Shown piece by piece: positions 16,143 to 24,852 of a stretch of DNA of 41,323 nt. The DNA comes from Vulcanimicrobiota bacterium (GTDB lineage Bacteria; Vulcanimicrobiota; Vulcanimicrobiia; Vulcanimicrobiales; Vulcanimicrobiaceae), in contig JAQBPK010000172.1 in assembly GCA_028287565.1 (NCBI GenBank), positions 1 to 41,323 on the forward strand, in the 5' to 3' direction. Position 1 is the first letter of the stretch. Each line of letters begins with the position of its first letter. Under the pieces are notes generated by a model, which made no database searches, was not told where the DNA came from, and was given only the letters and a program-made list of their open reading frames with translations. The position numbers were made by a program, and so were the translations under genes.

Positions 16143-17156
16143 GCTTGCGACGACGCGGCGTCCCGCGAGCGCGATGATGACCAAACCGGTGATGAGCGAG
16201 ACGACCTCGCGCGGGACGCCCGCTTCGGCCTGCATCGCGATGCCGCCGCTCTGCAGCACGCCGAACGCGAACGCGGCGACGATGATCCAGAGCGGGTCGA
16301 GGTTGCCGACCAGCGCGACGGCGATTGCGATGAAGCCGTAGCCCGGCGACAACCCCGTGTTGAAGCGGTGGAGCACTCCGGTGACGACCGTTGCGCCGCC
16401 CAGGCCCGCGATCGCGCCCGACATTGCCATCGCCAACAGTGCTGTGCGCCCGAGATCGATGCCCGCGCGCTTGGCGGCTTCCGGTGCTTCGCCCGCCGCG
16501 CGCAGCTCGTAGCCGAACACCGTGCGCTGCAGGAGCCAGCGCAGCGCGAACGCGAGAACCAGCGCGATGATGAACGCCCACGTGAGCCGCGAGTCCGAGA
16601 TGAGGTCGGGAAGCTGGGCCGCTTTCGGCAGCGCGGCCGTCTCCGACGCGCCGGCGCCGCCTTGCTGCAGCGGCCCGGTCACCAGATACGTGGTGAGCAG
16701 CACCGCGACGACGTTGAGCATCAGCGTCGCGATCACTTCATTCGCGCCGAAGCGCGCGCGCAGAAAGCCCGGGATCGCGCCCCACGCGCCGCCCGCCAGC
16801 GCGCCGCCCAGCAGCACCATCGGGACCGCGAAGTAGCCGGGCAGCGGGAACTGCGCGCCGAGCCAGCCGGCCGCGAAGCCGCCGAGGATCAGCTGTCCCT
16901 CCGCGCCGATGTTGAACAGTCCCGCGCGGAACGCGACCGCGATCCCGAGCGCCGGGAACAGCAGGCTCGTCGTCTGCACGAGCGTTTCCGCGAGCTCCGA
17001 GCGCGTGCCGAACGCGCCGTCGAACAGCGCGCCGAACCCGACGACCGGCGACACGTGGGCGAGCAGCATCGCGATCGAGCCGACGCCGAACACGAGCACC
17101 AGCACGACGATCAAATCGCGCACCGTGCGGCTGCTGCGCATCGCCGTGGCGTTCAC
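16128..17156 (-). CDS. BMP-type ABC importer, first permease (YufP/NupP-like)
   Basis: Inner-membrane permease of the importer, 342 residues, about eight to ten helices. LLFPALGIAVAFRAGLFNIGAEGQLILGG is the family signature region (F-R-x-G-x-F-N-I-G-x-E-G-Q), and RAAGEAPEAAKRAGID is the ATPase-contact loop. The GTG at 17156 overlaps the ATPase stop by four bases (GTGA). The longer upstream frame is within the ATPase gene. An in-frame ATG at residue 6 (MRSSRTV) is another possible start, but the overlap and the identity of its GTGAACGCCAC start to the downstream start modules favour the GTG. The gene ends in the first of the triplicated start modules. Confidence 0.94.
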   Translation of the reverse strand: MNATAMRSSRTVRDLIVVLVLVFGVGSIAMLLAHVSPVVGFGALFDGAFGTRSELAETLVQTTSLLFPALGIAVAFRAGLFNIGAEGQLILGGFAAGWLGAQFPLPGYFAVPMVLLGGALAGGAWGAIPGFLRARFGANEVIATLMLNVVAVLLTTYLVTGPLQQGGAGASETAALPKAAQLPDLISDSRLTWAFIIALVLAFALRWLLQRTVFGYELRAAGEAPEAAKRAGIDLGRTALLAMAMSGAIAGLGGATVVTGVLHRFNTGLSPGYGFIAIAVALVGNLDPLWIIVAAFAFGVLQSGGIAMQAEAGVPREVVSLITGLVIIALAGRRVVASRRST

Positions 17157-18592
17157 GCGTGCCCCGCCATCAGCGCGCCGATGCGCCCGCGGTCGATGCT
17201 CGCACGGTCGAACGTGCCGACGAACTTGCCGTTCGCGATCACCAGCACGCGGTCGGCGCACGCGAAGATCTCGTCGAGCTCGAACGAGATCAGCAGGACG
17301 CCCGCGCCGCCGTTGCGCGCCTCGATCAGCCGCGACTGCACGAGCGCGGCGGCACCGATGTCGATGCCGCGCGTCGGCTGGTACGCGACGATGAGCTTGG
17401 GTGCGCTGGTGAGCGCACGGCCGACGACGATCTTCTGCTGGTTGCCGCCGGAGAGCTGCGCGACGACCGCGTCCGCGTCGGGCGGGCGCACGTCGAACCG
17501 CTCGATCACCTCGCGCGCCGCGTCGCCGAACTTCCCCAGCGCGAGCGTGCGCTGGCGGCCGAGCGCGACGTTGTCGCGCACGTTCCAGTCGAGCACGAGC
17601 GCCTCGCCGCGGCGGTCTTGCGGGATCACGCGAATCCCGCGCTGCAACCGCGCCGCCGGCGGATCGTCCGCGTGCAAATGGGCGCCGTCGAAGACCACGT
17701 CGCCGGCGAACGGCACGACGCCCGCGAGCGCGTCGGCGAGCGCGGATTGACCGTTGCCTTCGATGCCCGCGATGCCGACGATCTCCCCGGCGCGCACCTC
17801 GAACGACGCGTCCGTGATCGCGCTCGTCCCGGACCGTGCCGAGAGGCCGCGCGCTTCGAGCAGCAGCGAGCCGGCCATTGCCGCGCGCGCCGCCAGCGCG
17901 GGGACTTCGCCGCCGACCATCTCGCGCGCGATCTGATCGGCGTTCGTTTCGTTCGTCAGGTGCGTGGCGACCACGCGGCCCGCACGCATCACCGTGACGC
18001 GCTGCGAGTACGCGATCACCTCGCCGAGCTTGTGCGTCACCACGAGAACAGCCGTGCCGCGCTTGGCGAGATCGGCGATCGTGCTGAAGAACGACGCGAT
18101 CTCGCTTGGCGCGAGCGCCGCCGTCGGCTCATCGAGCAGCAGCACGCTCGGCTCGCGGTCGAGCTCGCGCAGCAGCTCGACGCGCTGCTTGATGCCGACG
18201 GGCAGCGTCTCAACCAGCGCGTCCGGGTCGACCGCGAGTCCGTACGCCGACGACAGCGCGCGCACGCGCTCACGCGCGGCGGGGACGTCGATCGTCCAGC
18301 CGCGCTTGGGCTCGCGGTTGAGCAGCACGTTCTCCCACACGCGGAGCCGGTCGATCAGCTTGAAGTGCTGGTGCACGAGACCGACGACACCGTCCGCTTC
18401 GACGGTGCCTTCGTCCGCGCGAACCGCGCCGTACGCGATCGCGGCCAGCGTCGACTTGCCCGCGCCGTTCTCACCGACCAGCGCGTGGATCTCGCCCGGA
18501 TAGAGCTCGAGGTCGACGCCGTCGACGGCCTGCACCGCGCCGAAGCGCTTGCGCACGCCGCGCGCGACTAGAGCGGAACGCGTTTGAACGAT
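17153..18592 (-). CDS. BMP-type ABC importer ATPase, two ABC domains; start codon non-standard or uncertain
   Basis: Cytoplasmic ATPase driving the nucleoside-type importer, about 479 residues with two ABC domains. Domain 1 has Walker A GENGAGKST, the LPVGIKQRVELL signature region and Walker B VLLLDEPTAAL. Domain 2 has the degenerate P-loop GIEGNGQSAL, signature LSGGNQQK and LIVAYQPTRGID, all normal for the RbsA/YufO group. The N-terminal strand ALVARGVRKRFGAVQAV is encoded upstream of any ATG, GTG or TTG in frame. A strong GGAGGA lies six bases before an in-frame ATC at 18592, which would give the expected N-terminus. The only standard start nearby is GTG 18556, inside the conserved GVRKRFG stretch, which would remove the first beta strand. 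The 18592 start is my choice and is inferential. It overlaps the BMP lipoprotein gene. Confidence 0.9.
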   Translation of the reverse strand: MVQTRSALVARGVRKRFGAVQAVDGVDLELYPGEIHALVGENGAGKSTLAAIAYGAVRADEGTVEADGVVGLVHQHFKLIDRLRVWENVLLNREPKRGWTIDVPAARERVRALSSAYGLAVDPDALVETLPVGIKQRVELLRELDREPSVLLLDEPTAALAPSEIASFFSTIADLAKRGTAVLVVTHKLGEVIAYSQRVTVMRAGRVVATHLTNETNADQIAREMVGGEVPALAARAAMAGSLLLEARGLSARSGTSAITDASFEVRAGEIVGIAGIEGNGQSALADALAGVVPFAGDVVFDGAHLHADDPPAARLQRGIRVIPQDRRGEALVLDWNVRDNVALGRQRTLALGKFGDAAREVIERFDVRPPDADAVVAQLSGGNQQKIVVGRALTSAPKLIVAYQPTRGIDIGAAALVQSRLIEARNGGAGVLLISFELDEIFACADRVLVIANGKFVGTFDRASIDRGRIGALMAGHA

Positions 18593-19587
18593 GCCAGTTC
18601 CTCCCGCGTGGACGGAGCAGCCAATTTTCCCGCGATGATCGCCGCTTTGAGCTTGTCGAGCACGGCGATCTTCTGCGGCGTCACGACGCTTTTGGTGTAC
18701 TTGAAATCCGTCAGCCCGACCCCGCCTTCTTTCAGCCCGAGAATCAACCGGGGCGAGCGCGGCTGGTGCGCCACCGCCTGCTGGCTGACGCGAAACACGC
18801 CGATGTCGACCCGCTTGATCATGCTGGTGAGAATCTTGCCGGGCGCGATCGCGTCTTGGTCGGAATCCACGCCGATCACGAACGCGCCGTCGCGCCGCTT
18901 CACCTGATCGATCGCTCCGAGTCCCGCCTTGCCCGCGGCAACGTAGATGATGTCGGCGCCCTGGTCGAACTGCACGCCCGCGAGCTCTTTGCCGGCCGCG
19001 ACGTCCTCGAACGAGCCGACGTACTTCACCAGCACCGTCACCGACGGGTCGATCTCGCGCGCGCCGGCGGCGAAGCCGGCTTCGAACTTGCGCAGCAGCG
19101 GGATGTCGAGCCCGCCCAGAAACGCGATCTTCTTCGTCTTGGTCGTCATCGCGGCGAGCGCGCCGGCGAGGAACGAGCCTTCTTCCTCTTTGAACGTCAC
19201 CGACGTCACGTTGGGCCGGTCGACCACCGCGTCGATGATCGCGAAGTGCCGCTTGGCGTAGCGTTCCGCGACCTCGTCGACGTCTTTTGCCATCAGGAAC
19301 CCGATCGCGAAGATCTCGTCGTACTCTTTGTTCGCGAGCACCGTCATGTTGATCTGGTAGTCCGCCGCCGAGTGCGACTGCAGTACCGTCGTGGTAGCGT
19401 GCAGGTCGGTCTTCGCGCGCACGAGCCCCGCGTACGCGGAGTCGTTGAACGAGCGGTCTCCGAGGCCGCCGACGTCCGTCACCATCCCGATGCGCACGGC
19501 GCCGGACGCGGCCTGCTTCGGGGCGCACCCGGCCGCGCACATCGATACGACCGCGGCGATGAGCGCCGCACGCCGAGTGAACCGCAT
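18568..19587 (-). CDS. BMP/TmpC-family substrate-binding lipoprotein (purine-nucleoside type)
   Basis: Substrate-binding protein of the importer, 339 residues. Residues 1-20 are a lipoprotein signal with Cys21 as the likely lipidated residue (MCAAGC; the -3 position is alanine rather than leucine, which is unusual). The mature part opens GAVRIGMVTDVGGLGDRSFNDSAYAGL, the hallmark of the BMP family (PnrA/TmpC, Med), which bind purine nucleosides, and ends with the family's QKIAVLDKLKAAIIAGK helix. Ligand identity is inferred. The ATG at 19587 has GGGAGG about six bases upstream; the much longer upstream frame is antisense to the AI-2E exporter gene. It leads the four-gene importer operon. Confidence 0.95.
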   Translation of the reverse strand: MRFTRRAALIAAVVSMCAAGCAPKQAASGAVRIGMVTDVGGLGDRSFNDSAYAGLVRAKTDLHATTTVLQSHSAADYQINMTVLANKEYDEIFAIGFLMAKDVDEVAERYAKRHFAIIDAVVDRPNVTSVTFKEEEGSFLAGALAAMTTKTKKIAFLGGLDIPLLRKFEAGFAAGAREIDPSVTVLVKYVGSFEDVAAGKELAGVQFDQGADIIYVAAGKAGLGAIDQVKRRDGAFVIGVDSDQDAIAPGKILTSMIKRVDIGVFRVSQQAVAHQPRSPRLILGLKEGGVGLTDFKYTKSVVTPQKIAVLDKLKAAIIAGKLAAPSTREELASFKRVPL

Positions 19588-19647
19588 CGCGCCCTCCCTA
19601 CGACATATGTGCGGGGCGGCCTCTCGCTCGTGGGGAAAGAAGGCAGG

Positions 19648-20835
19648 GTGAATCCCGCCGTCCGGCCGCCCGACGTACCACGACCGCGCCCCCGCATGTC
19701 GCGCGCCGAACGGCGCGTGACGTTCTGGCTCAAGACGCTGGCGCTCATCGCGGTCGCAATCTACCTGCTCGTCGGCTTCCTGCAGTTTCTCGGCAACGTG
19801 CGGGCGACGGCGCTGCTGTTCGTCATCGCGCTGTTCTTCGCGTATCTGGTCTACCCGCTGGTCCGGCGCCTGAACGAACGGCTGCCGCTGGTCGTGGCGA
19901 TCCTGCTCGTGTACGTGCTGATCGCGATCGTCGGCGCGGCGATCCTGCAGCTGCTGATCCCGCCGCTGCTCGCGGACATTCAGGGCGCGGCCAAAGCGGT
20001 TCCGGGGATCCTCAGCCAATTCCTCAAGGGGGCTAGCGATCCGAACAACCCGCTGGTGAAACGGCTGCCGGTCGAGGAACAGCGGTACCTCGCGTCGCTC
20101 CCGATGCAGATCGGGAAGTTTCTGCAGACCAACGCGTTCGACACGGCATCCAAGACGCTCACCGTGCTGATGTCGACGGTCTCCGTGCTCGCGACGGCGA
20201 TCGTCGTGCCGGTGCTGGCGGCGTACATGCTGCTCGACGCCGAGAACATCAAGGCCGGCTTTCTCGGGCTCATCCCGGCGAAGAACCGGCTCAAAGCCGA
20301 AGCGATCATCGCGGATCTCGACAACGTCGTCGGCGGGTTCATCCGCGGTCAGCTGATCGACGGCTCGATCCTCGGCGCGATGCTCACCGTGATGCTGTGG
20401 GCCACCGGCGTTCCGTACGCGCTGCTCATCGGCGTCGTGTCGGGCGCGCTCAACTTCATCCCGTACGCCGGCGCGCTGATCGCGTTCATCCCCGCGGTGA
20501 TCCTCGCGTTCACCACCTACGGCTTGGGCAAAGCGGTGCTCGTCGCCGTCCTGATCTTCGTGATCCACCAGATCGACGGCAATTTCGTGGCGCCGCGCGT
20601 GCTCAAGGAGAACGTCGGGCTGTCGCCCTTCTGGATCATCATCGCGATCTTGGGCGGCAGCGAGCTGTTCGGTCTCGTCGGCACCTTCTTGGCCGTGCCG
20701 GTCGCCGCGATGATCCGCGTGCTGCGCGAGCAGCTGATGCCGCCGCCGGTGCCGATTGCCGTGGCCGCGCCCGCGCTCACGAAGGCGCCGCTGGACGAGA
20801 CGCGTCCGCCGGTGGCGACGCCGGATTCAGGCTGA
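19648..20835 (+). CDS. AI-2E transporter (PerM) family protein
   Basis: Membrane protein of about 395 residues in the AI-2E/PerM (YdiK, YhhQ-like) family. The plan fits: two N-terminal helices, a third, a soluble middle region (KAVPGILSQFLKGASDPNNPL), then PVLAAYMLLDAENI, the conserved GGFIRGQLIDGSILG and GALNFIPYAGALIAFIPAVI, and IHQIDGNFVAPRVL (family: xxQxxxNxxxxPxxxG). Members export autoinducer-like or other small molecules or act as sodium-proton antiporters; function here is unknown. Start GTG 19648 is preferred over ATG 19696 because AAGAAGG lies four bases before it. The 3' end overlaps the convergent cyclic-nucleotide-binding gene by 59 bases. Confidence 0.88.
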   Translation: MNPAVRPPDVPRPRPRMSRAERRVTFWLKTLALIAVAIYLLVGFLQFLGNVRATALLFVIALFFAYLVYPLVRRLNERLPLVVAILLVYVLIAIVGAAILQLLIPPLLADIQGAAKAVPGILSQFLKGASDPNNPLVKRLPVEEQRYLASLPMQIGKFLQTNAFDTASKTLTVLMSTVSVLATAIVVPVLAAYMLLDAENIKAGFLGLIPAKNRLKAEAIIADLDNVVGGFIRGQLIDGSILGAMLTVMLWATGVPYALLIGVVSGALNFIPYAGALIAFIPAVILAFTTYGLGKAVLVAVLIFVIHQIDGNFVAPRVLKENVGLSPFWIIIAILGGSELFGLVGTFLAVPVAAMIRVLREQLMPPPVPIAVAAPALTKAPLDETRPPVATPDSG

Positions 20836-21460
20836 CGCGTTCGAGATCTTCGACCAGCCGCGCGGTGATCAGCCGCACGAGGTAGATGCCGAAGCCCGGG
20901 TCGCGCCGGTACAGCGCGAGCACCTCGTCGCGCCGCAGCTCGTACATCATCACGTCGTCGAGCGCGCGCACGGTCTGCGTGCGCTTTCCGTGCGGCGAGA
21001 AGATCCCGATCTCGCCCAACAGCGCGCCGGGTGCGAGCTCGACGCCGAGCTCCTCGAGGACGAGTCGCCCATCAGCGAGGAAGTAGAGGCGGTCCGCGGG
21101 ATCGCCGCGCCGGAAGAGCACCGTGCCGGCGGCGAAGCGGCGGCGGTCCATGAACGGCGTCAGCCAGGCGGGCGATACCTCGCTGGCCTCGAGCGCGCGC
21201 TGGATCAGCCGGCGCTCGCGCAGGAGCTGCGCGAGGCGGAAGACGTTGAGCGGGATCAGCGCCAGGTTCAGCAGCAGCGTCGGGTAGAGGTGCATGTCGA
21301 TCGCGAACAGCGCATACGCGACGTTGCTTCCGAGCGCGAGCTGGCGCAGCCGAACGGTGTCCTTCATGAAGAACGCGGCCAGCGTCAGGAGCGCGGCGAC
21401 GTAGCCTGCCGCGTAGAGGACGGTGCCCCAGTCCCACGCCACGCGCCGCGCCTTCGTCAC
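20777..21460 (-). CDS. Membrane-anchored cyclic-nucleotide-binding protein, Popeye-like layout
   Basis: Protein of 227 residues with three N-terminal membrane helices (about residues 12-32, 41-55, 60-80) followed by a cNMP-binding domain (about 100-210). The domain has FRRGDPADRLYFLADGRL and a phosphate-binding-cassette-like segment, GALLGEIGIFSPHGKRTQTV, with glycine-glutamate and the arginine-threonine pair that would hold the cyclic phosphate. Three helices plus a cNMP domain resembles eukaryotic Popeye proteins and a group of bacterial relatives. It has no DNA-binding helix-turn-helix, so it would be a membrane sensor. Start GTG 21460 lies 26 bases from the divergent arginase start. Its C-terminal coding end lies inside the 3' end of the exporter gene on the other strand. 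Confidence 0.8.
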   Translation of the reverse strand: MTKARRVAWDWGTVLYAAGYVAALLTLAAFFMKDTVRLRQLALGSNVAYALFAIDMHLYPTLLLNLALIPLNVFRLAQLLRERRLIQRALEASEVSPAWLTPFMDRRRFAAGTVLFRRGDPADRLYFLADGRLVLEELGVELAPGALLGEIGIFSPHGKRTQTVRALDDVMMYELRRDEVLALYRRDPGFGIYLVRLITARLVEDLERVSLNPASPPADASRPAAPS

Positions 21461-21486
21461 GGGACCGGGCGGGTCCGTGCGGCGAA

Positions 21487-22404
21487 GTGGTCCGGGTGAT
21501 AACCGAACCGACGCCCGGCGTCTTTCCAGGCCGCAAGCAGATCGCGCGCGTCGACGTCATCGGCGTTCCGATGGACCTGGGCGCCGACCGCCGCGGCGTC
21601 GACATGGGCCCGTCCGCGATCCGCTACGCGCGGCTCAAAGAGTCGCTCGAAAAGCTCGGGATCGACGTGACCGACCACGGCAACCTGCGCGTGCCGGTGC
21701 CCGAGTCGGCGACGATCGCCGAGCAGAACGCGAAGTACTACCCGATCATCAAGGCCGTGTGCGACGAGCTCGCCGGCGTCGTGCACGACGTCATCGGCTT
21801 AGGCGGCTTCCCGCTCGTGCTGGGCGGCGACCACTCGATCGCGATGGGCACCATCGCCGGCGTCGCACGTGCGCGCGGCAGAGCGCCCGGCGTGATCTGG
21901 GTCGACGCGCACGGCGACATCAATACGCCGCTGACCTCGCCGACGGGTAACGTGCACGGGATGCCGGTGCACTTCGCGCTGCAGGAGCACGCCGTCGACC
22001 CGCAGCGCATGGTGTTCATCGGCTTGCGCGACGTGGACGAGGGCGAGAAGAAAGTCATCCGCGAGCTCGGCGTGAAAGCGTTCGCGATGGCCGATGTCGA
22101 CCGCCTCGGCATGAGCCGCGTGATCGACGAAGCGCTCACGATCGTCGCGGACGGCGAGAACTCGGTGCACATCAGCTTCGACATGGACGGCGTCGACCCG
22201 CAAGAAGCGCCGGGCGTGGGAACGCCGGTCCCGGGCGGCATCACCTACCGCGAAGCGCACCTGCTGATGGAAGCGGTCGCGGAAAGCGGCACGCTGGGCT
22301 CGCTGGAGATCACGGAAACGAACCCGATCCTGGACCGCGAGAACCGCACGGCGATCCTGGCAGTGGAACTGATCCTGAGCGCGCTCGGAAAGACGACGTT
22401 GTAA
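21487..22404 (+). CDS. rocF: Arginase (arginine to ornithine and urea)
   Basis: Manganese arginase, 305 residues. Metal ligands are in place: H116 (LGGDHS), D140, H142 and D144 (VDAHGDINTP), and D232 and D234 (SFDMDGVDP). VIGVPMDLGADRRGVDMGPSAIR is the arginase N-terminal signature, and TGNVHGMPVHFAL follows. DAHGD has glycine where arginases usually have alanine, which is a small change. It could be an agmatinase or formiminoglutamase relative, but the N-terminal signature and SGN-type loop favour arginase. The GTG at 21487 or another GTG at 21496 may be the start; neither has a clear ribosome-binding site. It is divergent from the cNMP gene and followed by a convergent small gene. Confidence 0.9.
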   Translation: MVRVITEPTPGVFPGRKQIARVDVIGVPMDLGADRRGVDMGPSAIRYARLKESLEKLGIDVTDHGNLRVPVPESATIAEQNAKYYPIIKAVCDELAGVVHDVIGLGGFPLVLGGDHSIAMGTIAGVARARGRAPGVIWVDAHGDINTPLTSPTGNVHGMPVHFALQEHAVDPQRMVFIGLRDVDEGEKKVIRELGVKAFAMADVDRLGMSRVIDEALTIVADGENSVHISFDMDGVDPQEAPGVGTPVPGGITYREAHLLMEAVAESGTLGSLEITETNPILDRENRTAILAVELILSALGKTTL

Positions 22405-22434
22405 TTTTCGACCGCGCCGGTTGAGAGTTCGAGA

Positions 22435-22842
22435 TTACGGCCGTTCCGCGAGCTCCGTTGCGCGCAAGGCGTTGCGGCCGAGGACGCAGATCGGGACGTC
22501 GCGCCAGTGCGTCTCGAGGCGCTCGATCCAAGCGTCGGCGAACGTGATGCCGTCGAGACCGCCGTACAGGCAGATCTCATTGTCGCCGTCGCCGTAGCGG
22601 AACTCGTAGTCGACCTCGGCGAGGTCGGGGACCTCGATGCCGTCGAGCGGGGCGCCGACGCGTGAGAGGGCGCGGTAGACGCGTGCCGCGTTGGCGTCGT
22701 CGGCGTCGTACCACAAGCAATGGTCGTACGCGTCGGTGATCTCACCGTGCAGCCGCTTCGCGAGGCCGCCGATGACGAGCGTGCGAGCGTGCTCTCGCGC
22801 GAGTGCGCACAACAGTTCGGCGAATGCGGCATGGTCGGCCAT
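22435..22842 (-). CDS. Nucleotidyltransferase-fold-like protein (small, uncertain)
   Basis: Short protein of 135 residues. The segment LVIGGLAKRLHGEITDAYDHCLWYD looks like the G-G-x-A-x-x-x-H-G start of nucleotidyltransferase-fold proteins of the DUF6036/AbiEii type, but the aspartates of the T-x-D-x-D catalytic pair are not at their usual spacing, so activity is doubtful. The rest has acidic stretches (EVPDLAEVDYEFRYGDGDNE) and ends in RNALRATELAERP. The ATG at 22842 has GGAGG five bases upstream and is a sound start; a longer upstream frame is overlap. It follows, 67 bases away, another small unknown gene with lower GC. A toxin-antitoxin-like or mobile role is a guess. Confidence 0.6.
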   Translation of the reverse strand: MADHAAFAELLCALAREHARTLVIGGLAKRLHGEITDAYDHCLWYDADDANAARVYRALSRVGAPLDGIEVPDLAEVDYEFRYGDGDNEICLYGGLDGITFADAWIERLETHWRDVPICVLGRNALRATELAERP

Positions 22843-22909
22843 CGGGACCTCCGAGAAGTCGGACGACGAGGCTACTCCGGCGGGGTCGCCGGGTCCCTCT
22901 CGGCCGCCG

Positions 22910-23239
22910 CTATTCGTGGAGGCCCGATTTTGCCATGACTGTGGTGATGTAGCCGGCCAGCATCTGAGCGTGGTGAAAGCCCTGGAGCGGATGCTCGGTC
23001 CACTCACCGTTGAACTTGTTGAGGTAAGTGGTGAGCTCGGCATCGCATCGTTCGACCATTGCTTCGATCTTCGGACCGGGCGTCTTCTTCAGCGTCGCCT
23101 CAACCGAAATCAGACCGCCCAGCGTTCCGTCGAACTCGTCTTGGCTGATGCTTCCATTCGTTACGATCGATTGGTAGAATGGCATCTTCAAGCGTGCGAT
23201 AACGCCGTTGAGCACGGCTGTCAAACCCGCTGCATTCAC
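22910..23239 (-). CDS. Hypothetical protein of low GC
   Basis: I do not recognise this 109-residue, largely helical protein. It has no signal peptide or membrane segment, one cysteine, and an acidic, helical middle (RCDAELTTYLNKFNGEW) ending in HHAQMLAGYITTVMAKSG. The GTG at 23239 has AGGAG seven bases upstream. A hand count of 22921-23220 gives 170 GC of 300 (57%), against about 70% in neighbouring genes, and its codon use is less GC3-biased, which suggests a more recent arrival. It lies between glpD and the nucleotidyltransferase-like gene on the same strand. Confidence 0.6.
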   Translation of the reverse strand: MNAAGLTAVLNGVIARLKMPFYQSIVTNGSISQDEFDGTLGGLISVEATLKKTPGPKIEAMVERCDAELTTYLNKFNGEWTEHPLQGFHHAQMLAGYITTVMAKSGLHE

Positions 23240-23283
23240 AAAGCTGCTCCTGTGACCTGGTGGGACCCGTGCGTACCCCTACG

Positions 23284-24852
23284 TCAAACGAATCTGTCGC
23301 TCCCCCGCCTGGGCGCCGTCACACGATCGAAAGCGGCGAGCTGCGCCTCGATCCAGCCATGATCCAATCCTAGCTCGGCGGCGATCAGCGATGCGGCGCG
23401 CGGTGCGCAGGCGCGCGCAGCTTCGGCGTCGAGGAAGAGCGCTCGCGTGCGGCGGGCGAGCACGTCTTCCACGGTGCGCGCCATTTCGGCGCGGACTCCG
23501 TACACGACGTGCGCGCCGGTGTACGGCAGACGAGAATCCAGCCGCGTGCCCAGCGACGCGTCGCCGGCGGTGACCTCCGAAACAGCGGCTGCGTCGGAGC
23601 CATAGACGCGCAACGTCTCATCGGCCGCTACCGGTGCGAGCGCTCCGTGAAGCGGCAGATACTCCGTTTGGGATGGTGCCGGTATGAGGCGTGCCGTGCG
23701 CGCGGCGGCGTCGACGGCGTCGCGCGCCATGATGCGGTACGTCGTCCATTTTCCGCCGGTGATCGTGACGAGCCCCGAGCGCGAGACCTCGACGATATGC
23801 TCGCGCGACAGCTTCGCCGTGGTCGTCGCTGAACCTGAGATCAGTGGGCGCAAGCCGGCGAACACGGCCAGGATGTCGCGCCGCACGAGCGGCGTGGCGA
23901 GATAGCTGTTCACCGTCGCTAGGATGTACGCGATCTCGTCTTCGCTGGGATGTGGGTTGTGACCGGGTTCGAGCACCGGGATGTCCGTGGTGCCGATGAG
24001 GACGTGCTCGTGCCACGGAATCGCGAACAGCACGCGGCCGTCCGCGGTTTTTGGAACGAGCAGCGCAGCTGTCGCAGCCCGGAGTGCATCACCGCGAACG
24101 ACGATATGCGAACCGCGGCTGTGCGCGAGCAGTGGCGGTGCCGCCGGCTCGTCCAGCGCGCGCACGGCGTCGGCGAACGGGCCGCAGGCATTGATCGTCG
24201 CGCGCGCGCGAACCGTGAGCTGGGCGCCCGATTCATGCTCGACAGCCAGTGCGCCGCTGATGTGCCCATTCGTGTCGTATGTAAAGCCGGCGGCGCGCAC
24301 GTAGTTCGCGACCGCCGCGCCCTGCGCGGTCGCCGTGCGCGCGAGCGCGATCGCGAGGCGGGCATCGTCGAACTGACCGTCGTGGTAAACTACTGCGCCG
24401 CGCAAACCGACCTGCGAGAGTTCCGGAACGAGTGTACGTGCGCGCACAGACCCGACGACGCGGCTGCGCGGGAAATCGCTCGCGTCCGCCAGCAGGTCGT
24501 ATGCCGCCAGCCCCGCGCCATAGTATGCGAGCTCGAGCGGGTGGTACGCGGGAACGACGAATGCGATGTCGCTCACGAGATGCGGAGCGTTGCGCCGCAG
24601 CACCGTGCGTTCGTGCAGCGCCTCGCGCACGAGCCCGATGTTACCGCGCTGCAGATACCGGACGCCGCCATGAATCAGCTTCGTCGAACGGCTGGACGTT
24701 CCGGAGGCGAAGTCCTCCGCCTCGATCAGCGCCGTGCGGTACCCGCGCGCAGCGGCGTCGACCGCGGCGCCCAGCCCCGTCGCGCCGCCGCCGACGATCA
24801 GCACGTCGAACGTCTCGTCCGCGAGCCGCGCGAGCGAACGGGCTCGGTTCAA
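23284..24852 (-). CDS. glpD: FAD-dependent glycerol-3-phosphate dehydrogenase
   Basis: Flavoenzyme that oxidises glycerol-3-phosphate to dihydroxyacetone phosphate, passing electrons to quinone at the inner membrane. The 522-residue protein begins with the Rossmann FAD motif [15 protein letters not shown] and has the family signature [34 protein letters not shown], and the [12 protein letters not shown] motif. Its C-terminal cap ([43 protein letters not shown]) is normal. The TTG start at 24852 overlaps the glpK stop by four bases (TTGA), so it is translationally coupled. Gene order glpK-glpD directly supports the glycerol assignment. Confidence 0.96.
   Translation of the reverse strand: MNRARSLARLADETFDVLIVGGGATGLGAAVDAAARGYRTALIEAEDFASGTSSRSTKLIHGGVRYLQRGNIGLVREALHERTVLRRNAPHLVSDIAFVVPAYHPLELAYYGAGLAAYDLLADASDFPRSRVVGSVRARTLVPELSQVGLRGAVVYHDGQFDDARLAIALARTATAQGAAVANYVRAAGFTYDTNGHISGALAVEHESGAQLTVRARATINACGPFADAVRALDEPAAPPLLAHSRGSHIVVRGDALRAATAALLVPKTADGRVLFAIPWHEHVLIGTTDIPVLEPGHNPHPSEDEIAYILATVNSYLATPLVRRDILAVFAGLRPLISGSATTTAKLSREHIVEVSRSGLVTITGGKWTTYRIMARDAVDAAARTARLIPAPSQTEYLPLHGALAPVAADETLRVYGSDAAAVSEVTAGDASLGTRLDSRLPYTGAHVVYGVRAEMARTVEDVLARRTRALFLDAEAARACAPRAASLIAAELGLDHGWIEAQLAAFDRVTAPRRGSDRFV

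Noticed and set aside
17153-18592. Degenerate second Walker A (GIEGNGQSAL) and Y-Q-P-T-R-G as signs of a defective ATPase
   Set aside because: These changes are normal for the second domain of the RbsA/YufO-type importer ATPases.
22405-22434. Terminator after the arginase gene
   Set aside because: The 30 bases hold no stable stem beyond short chance pairs.
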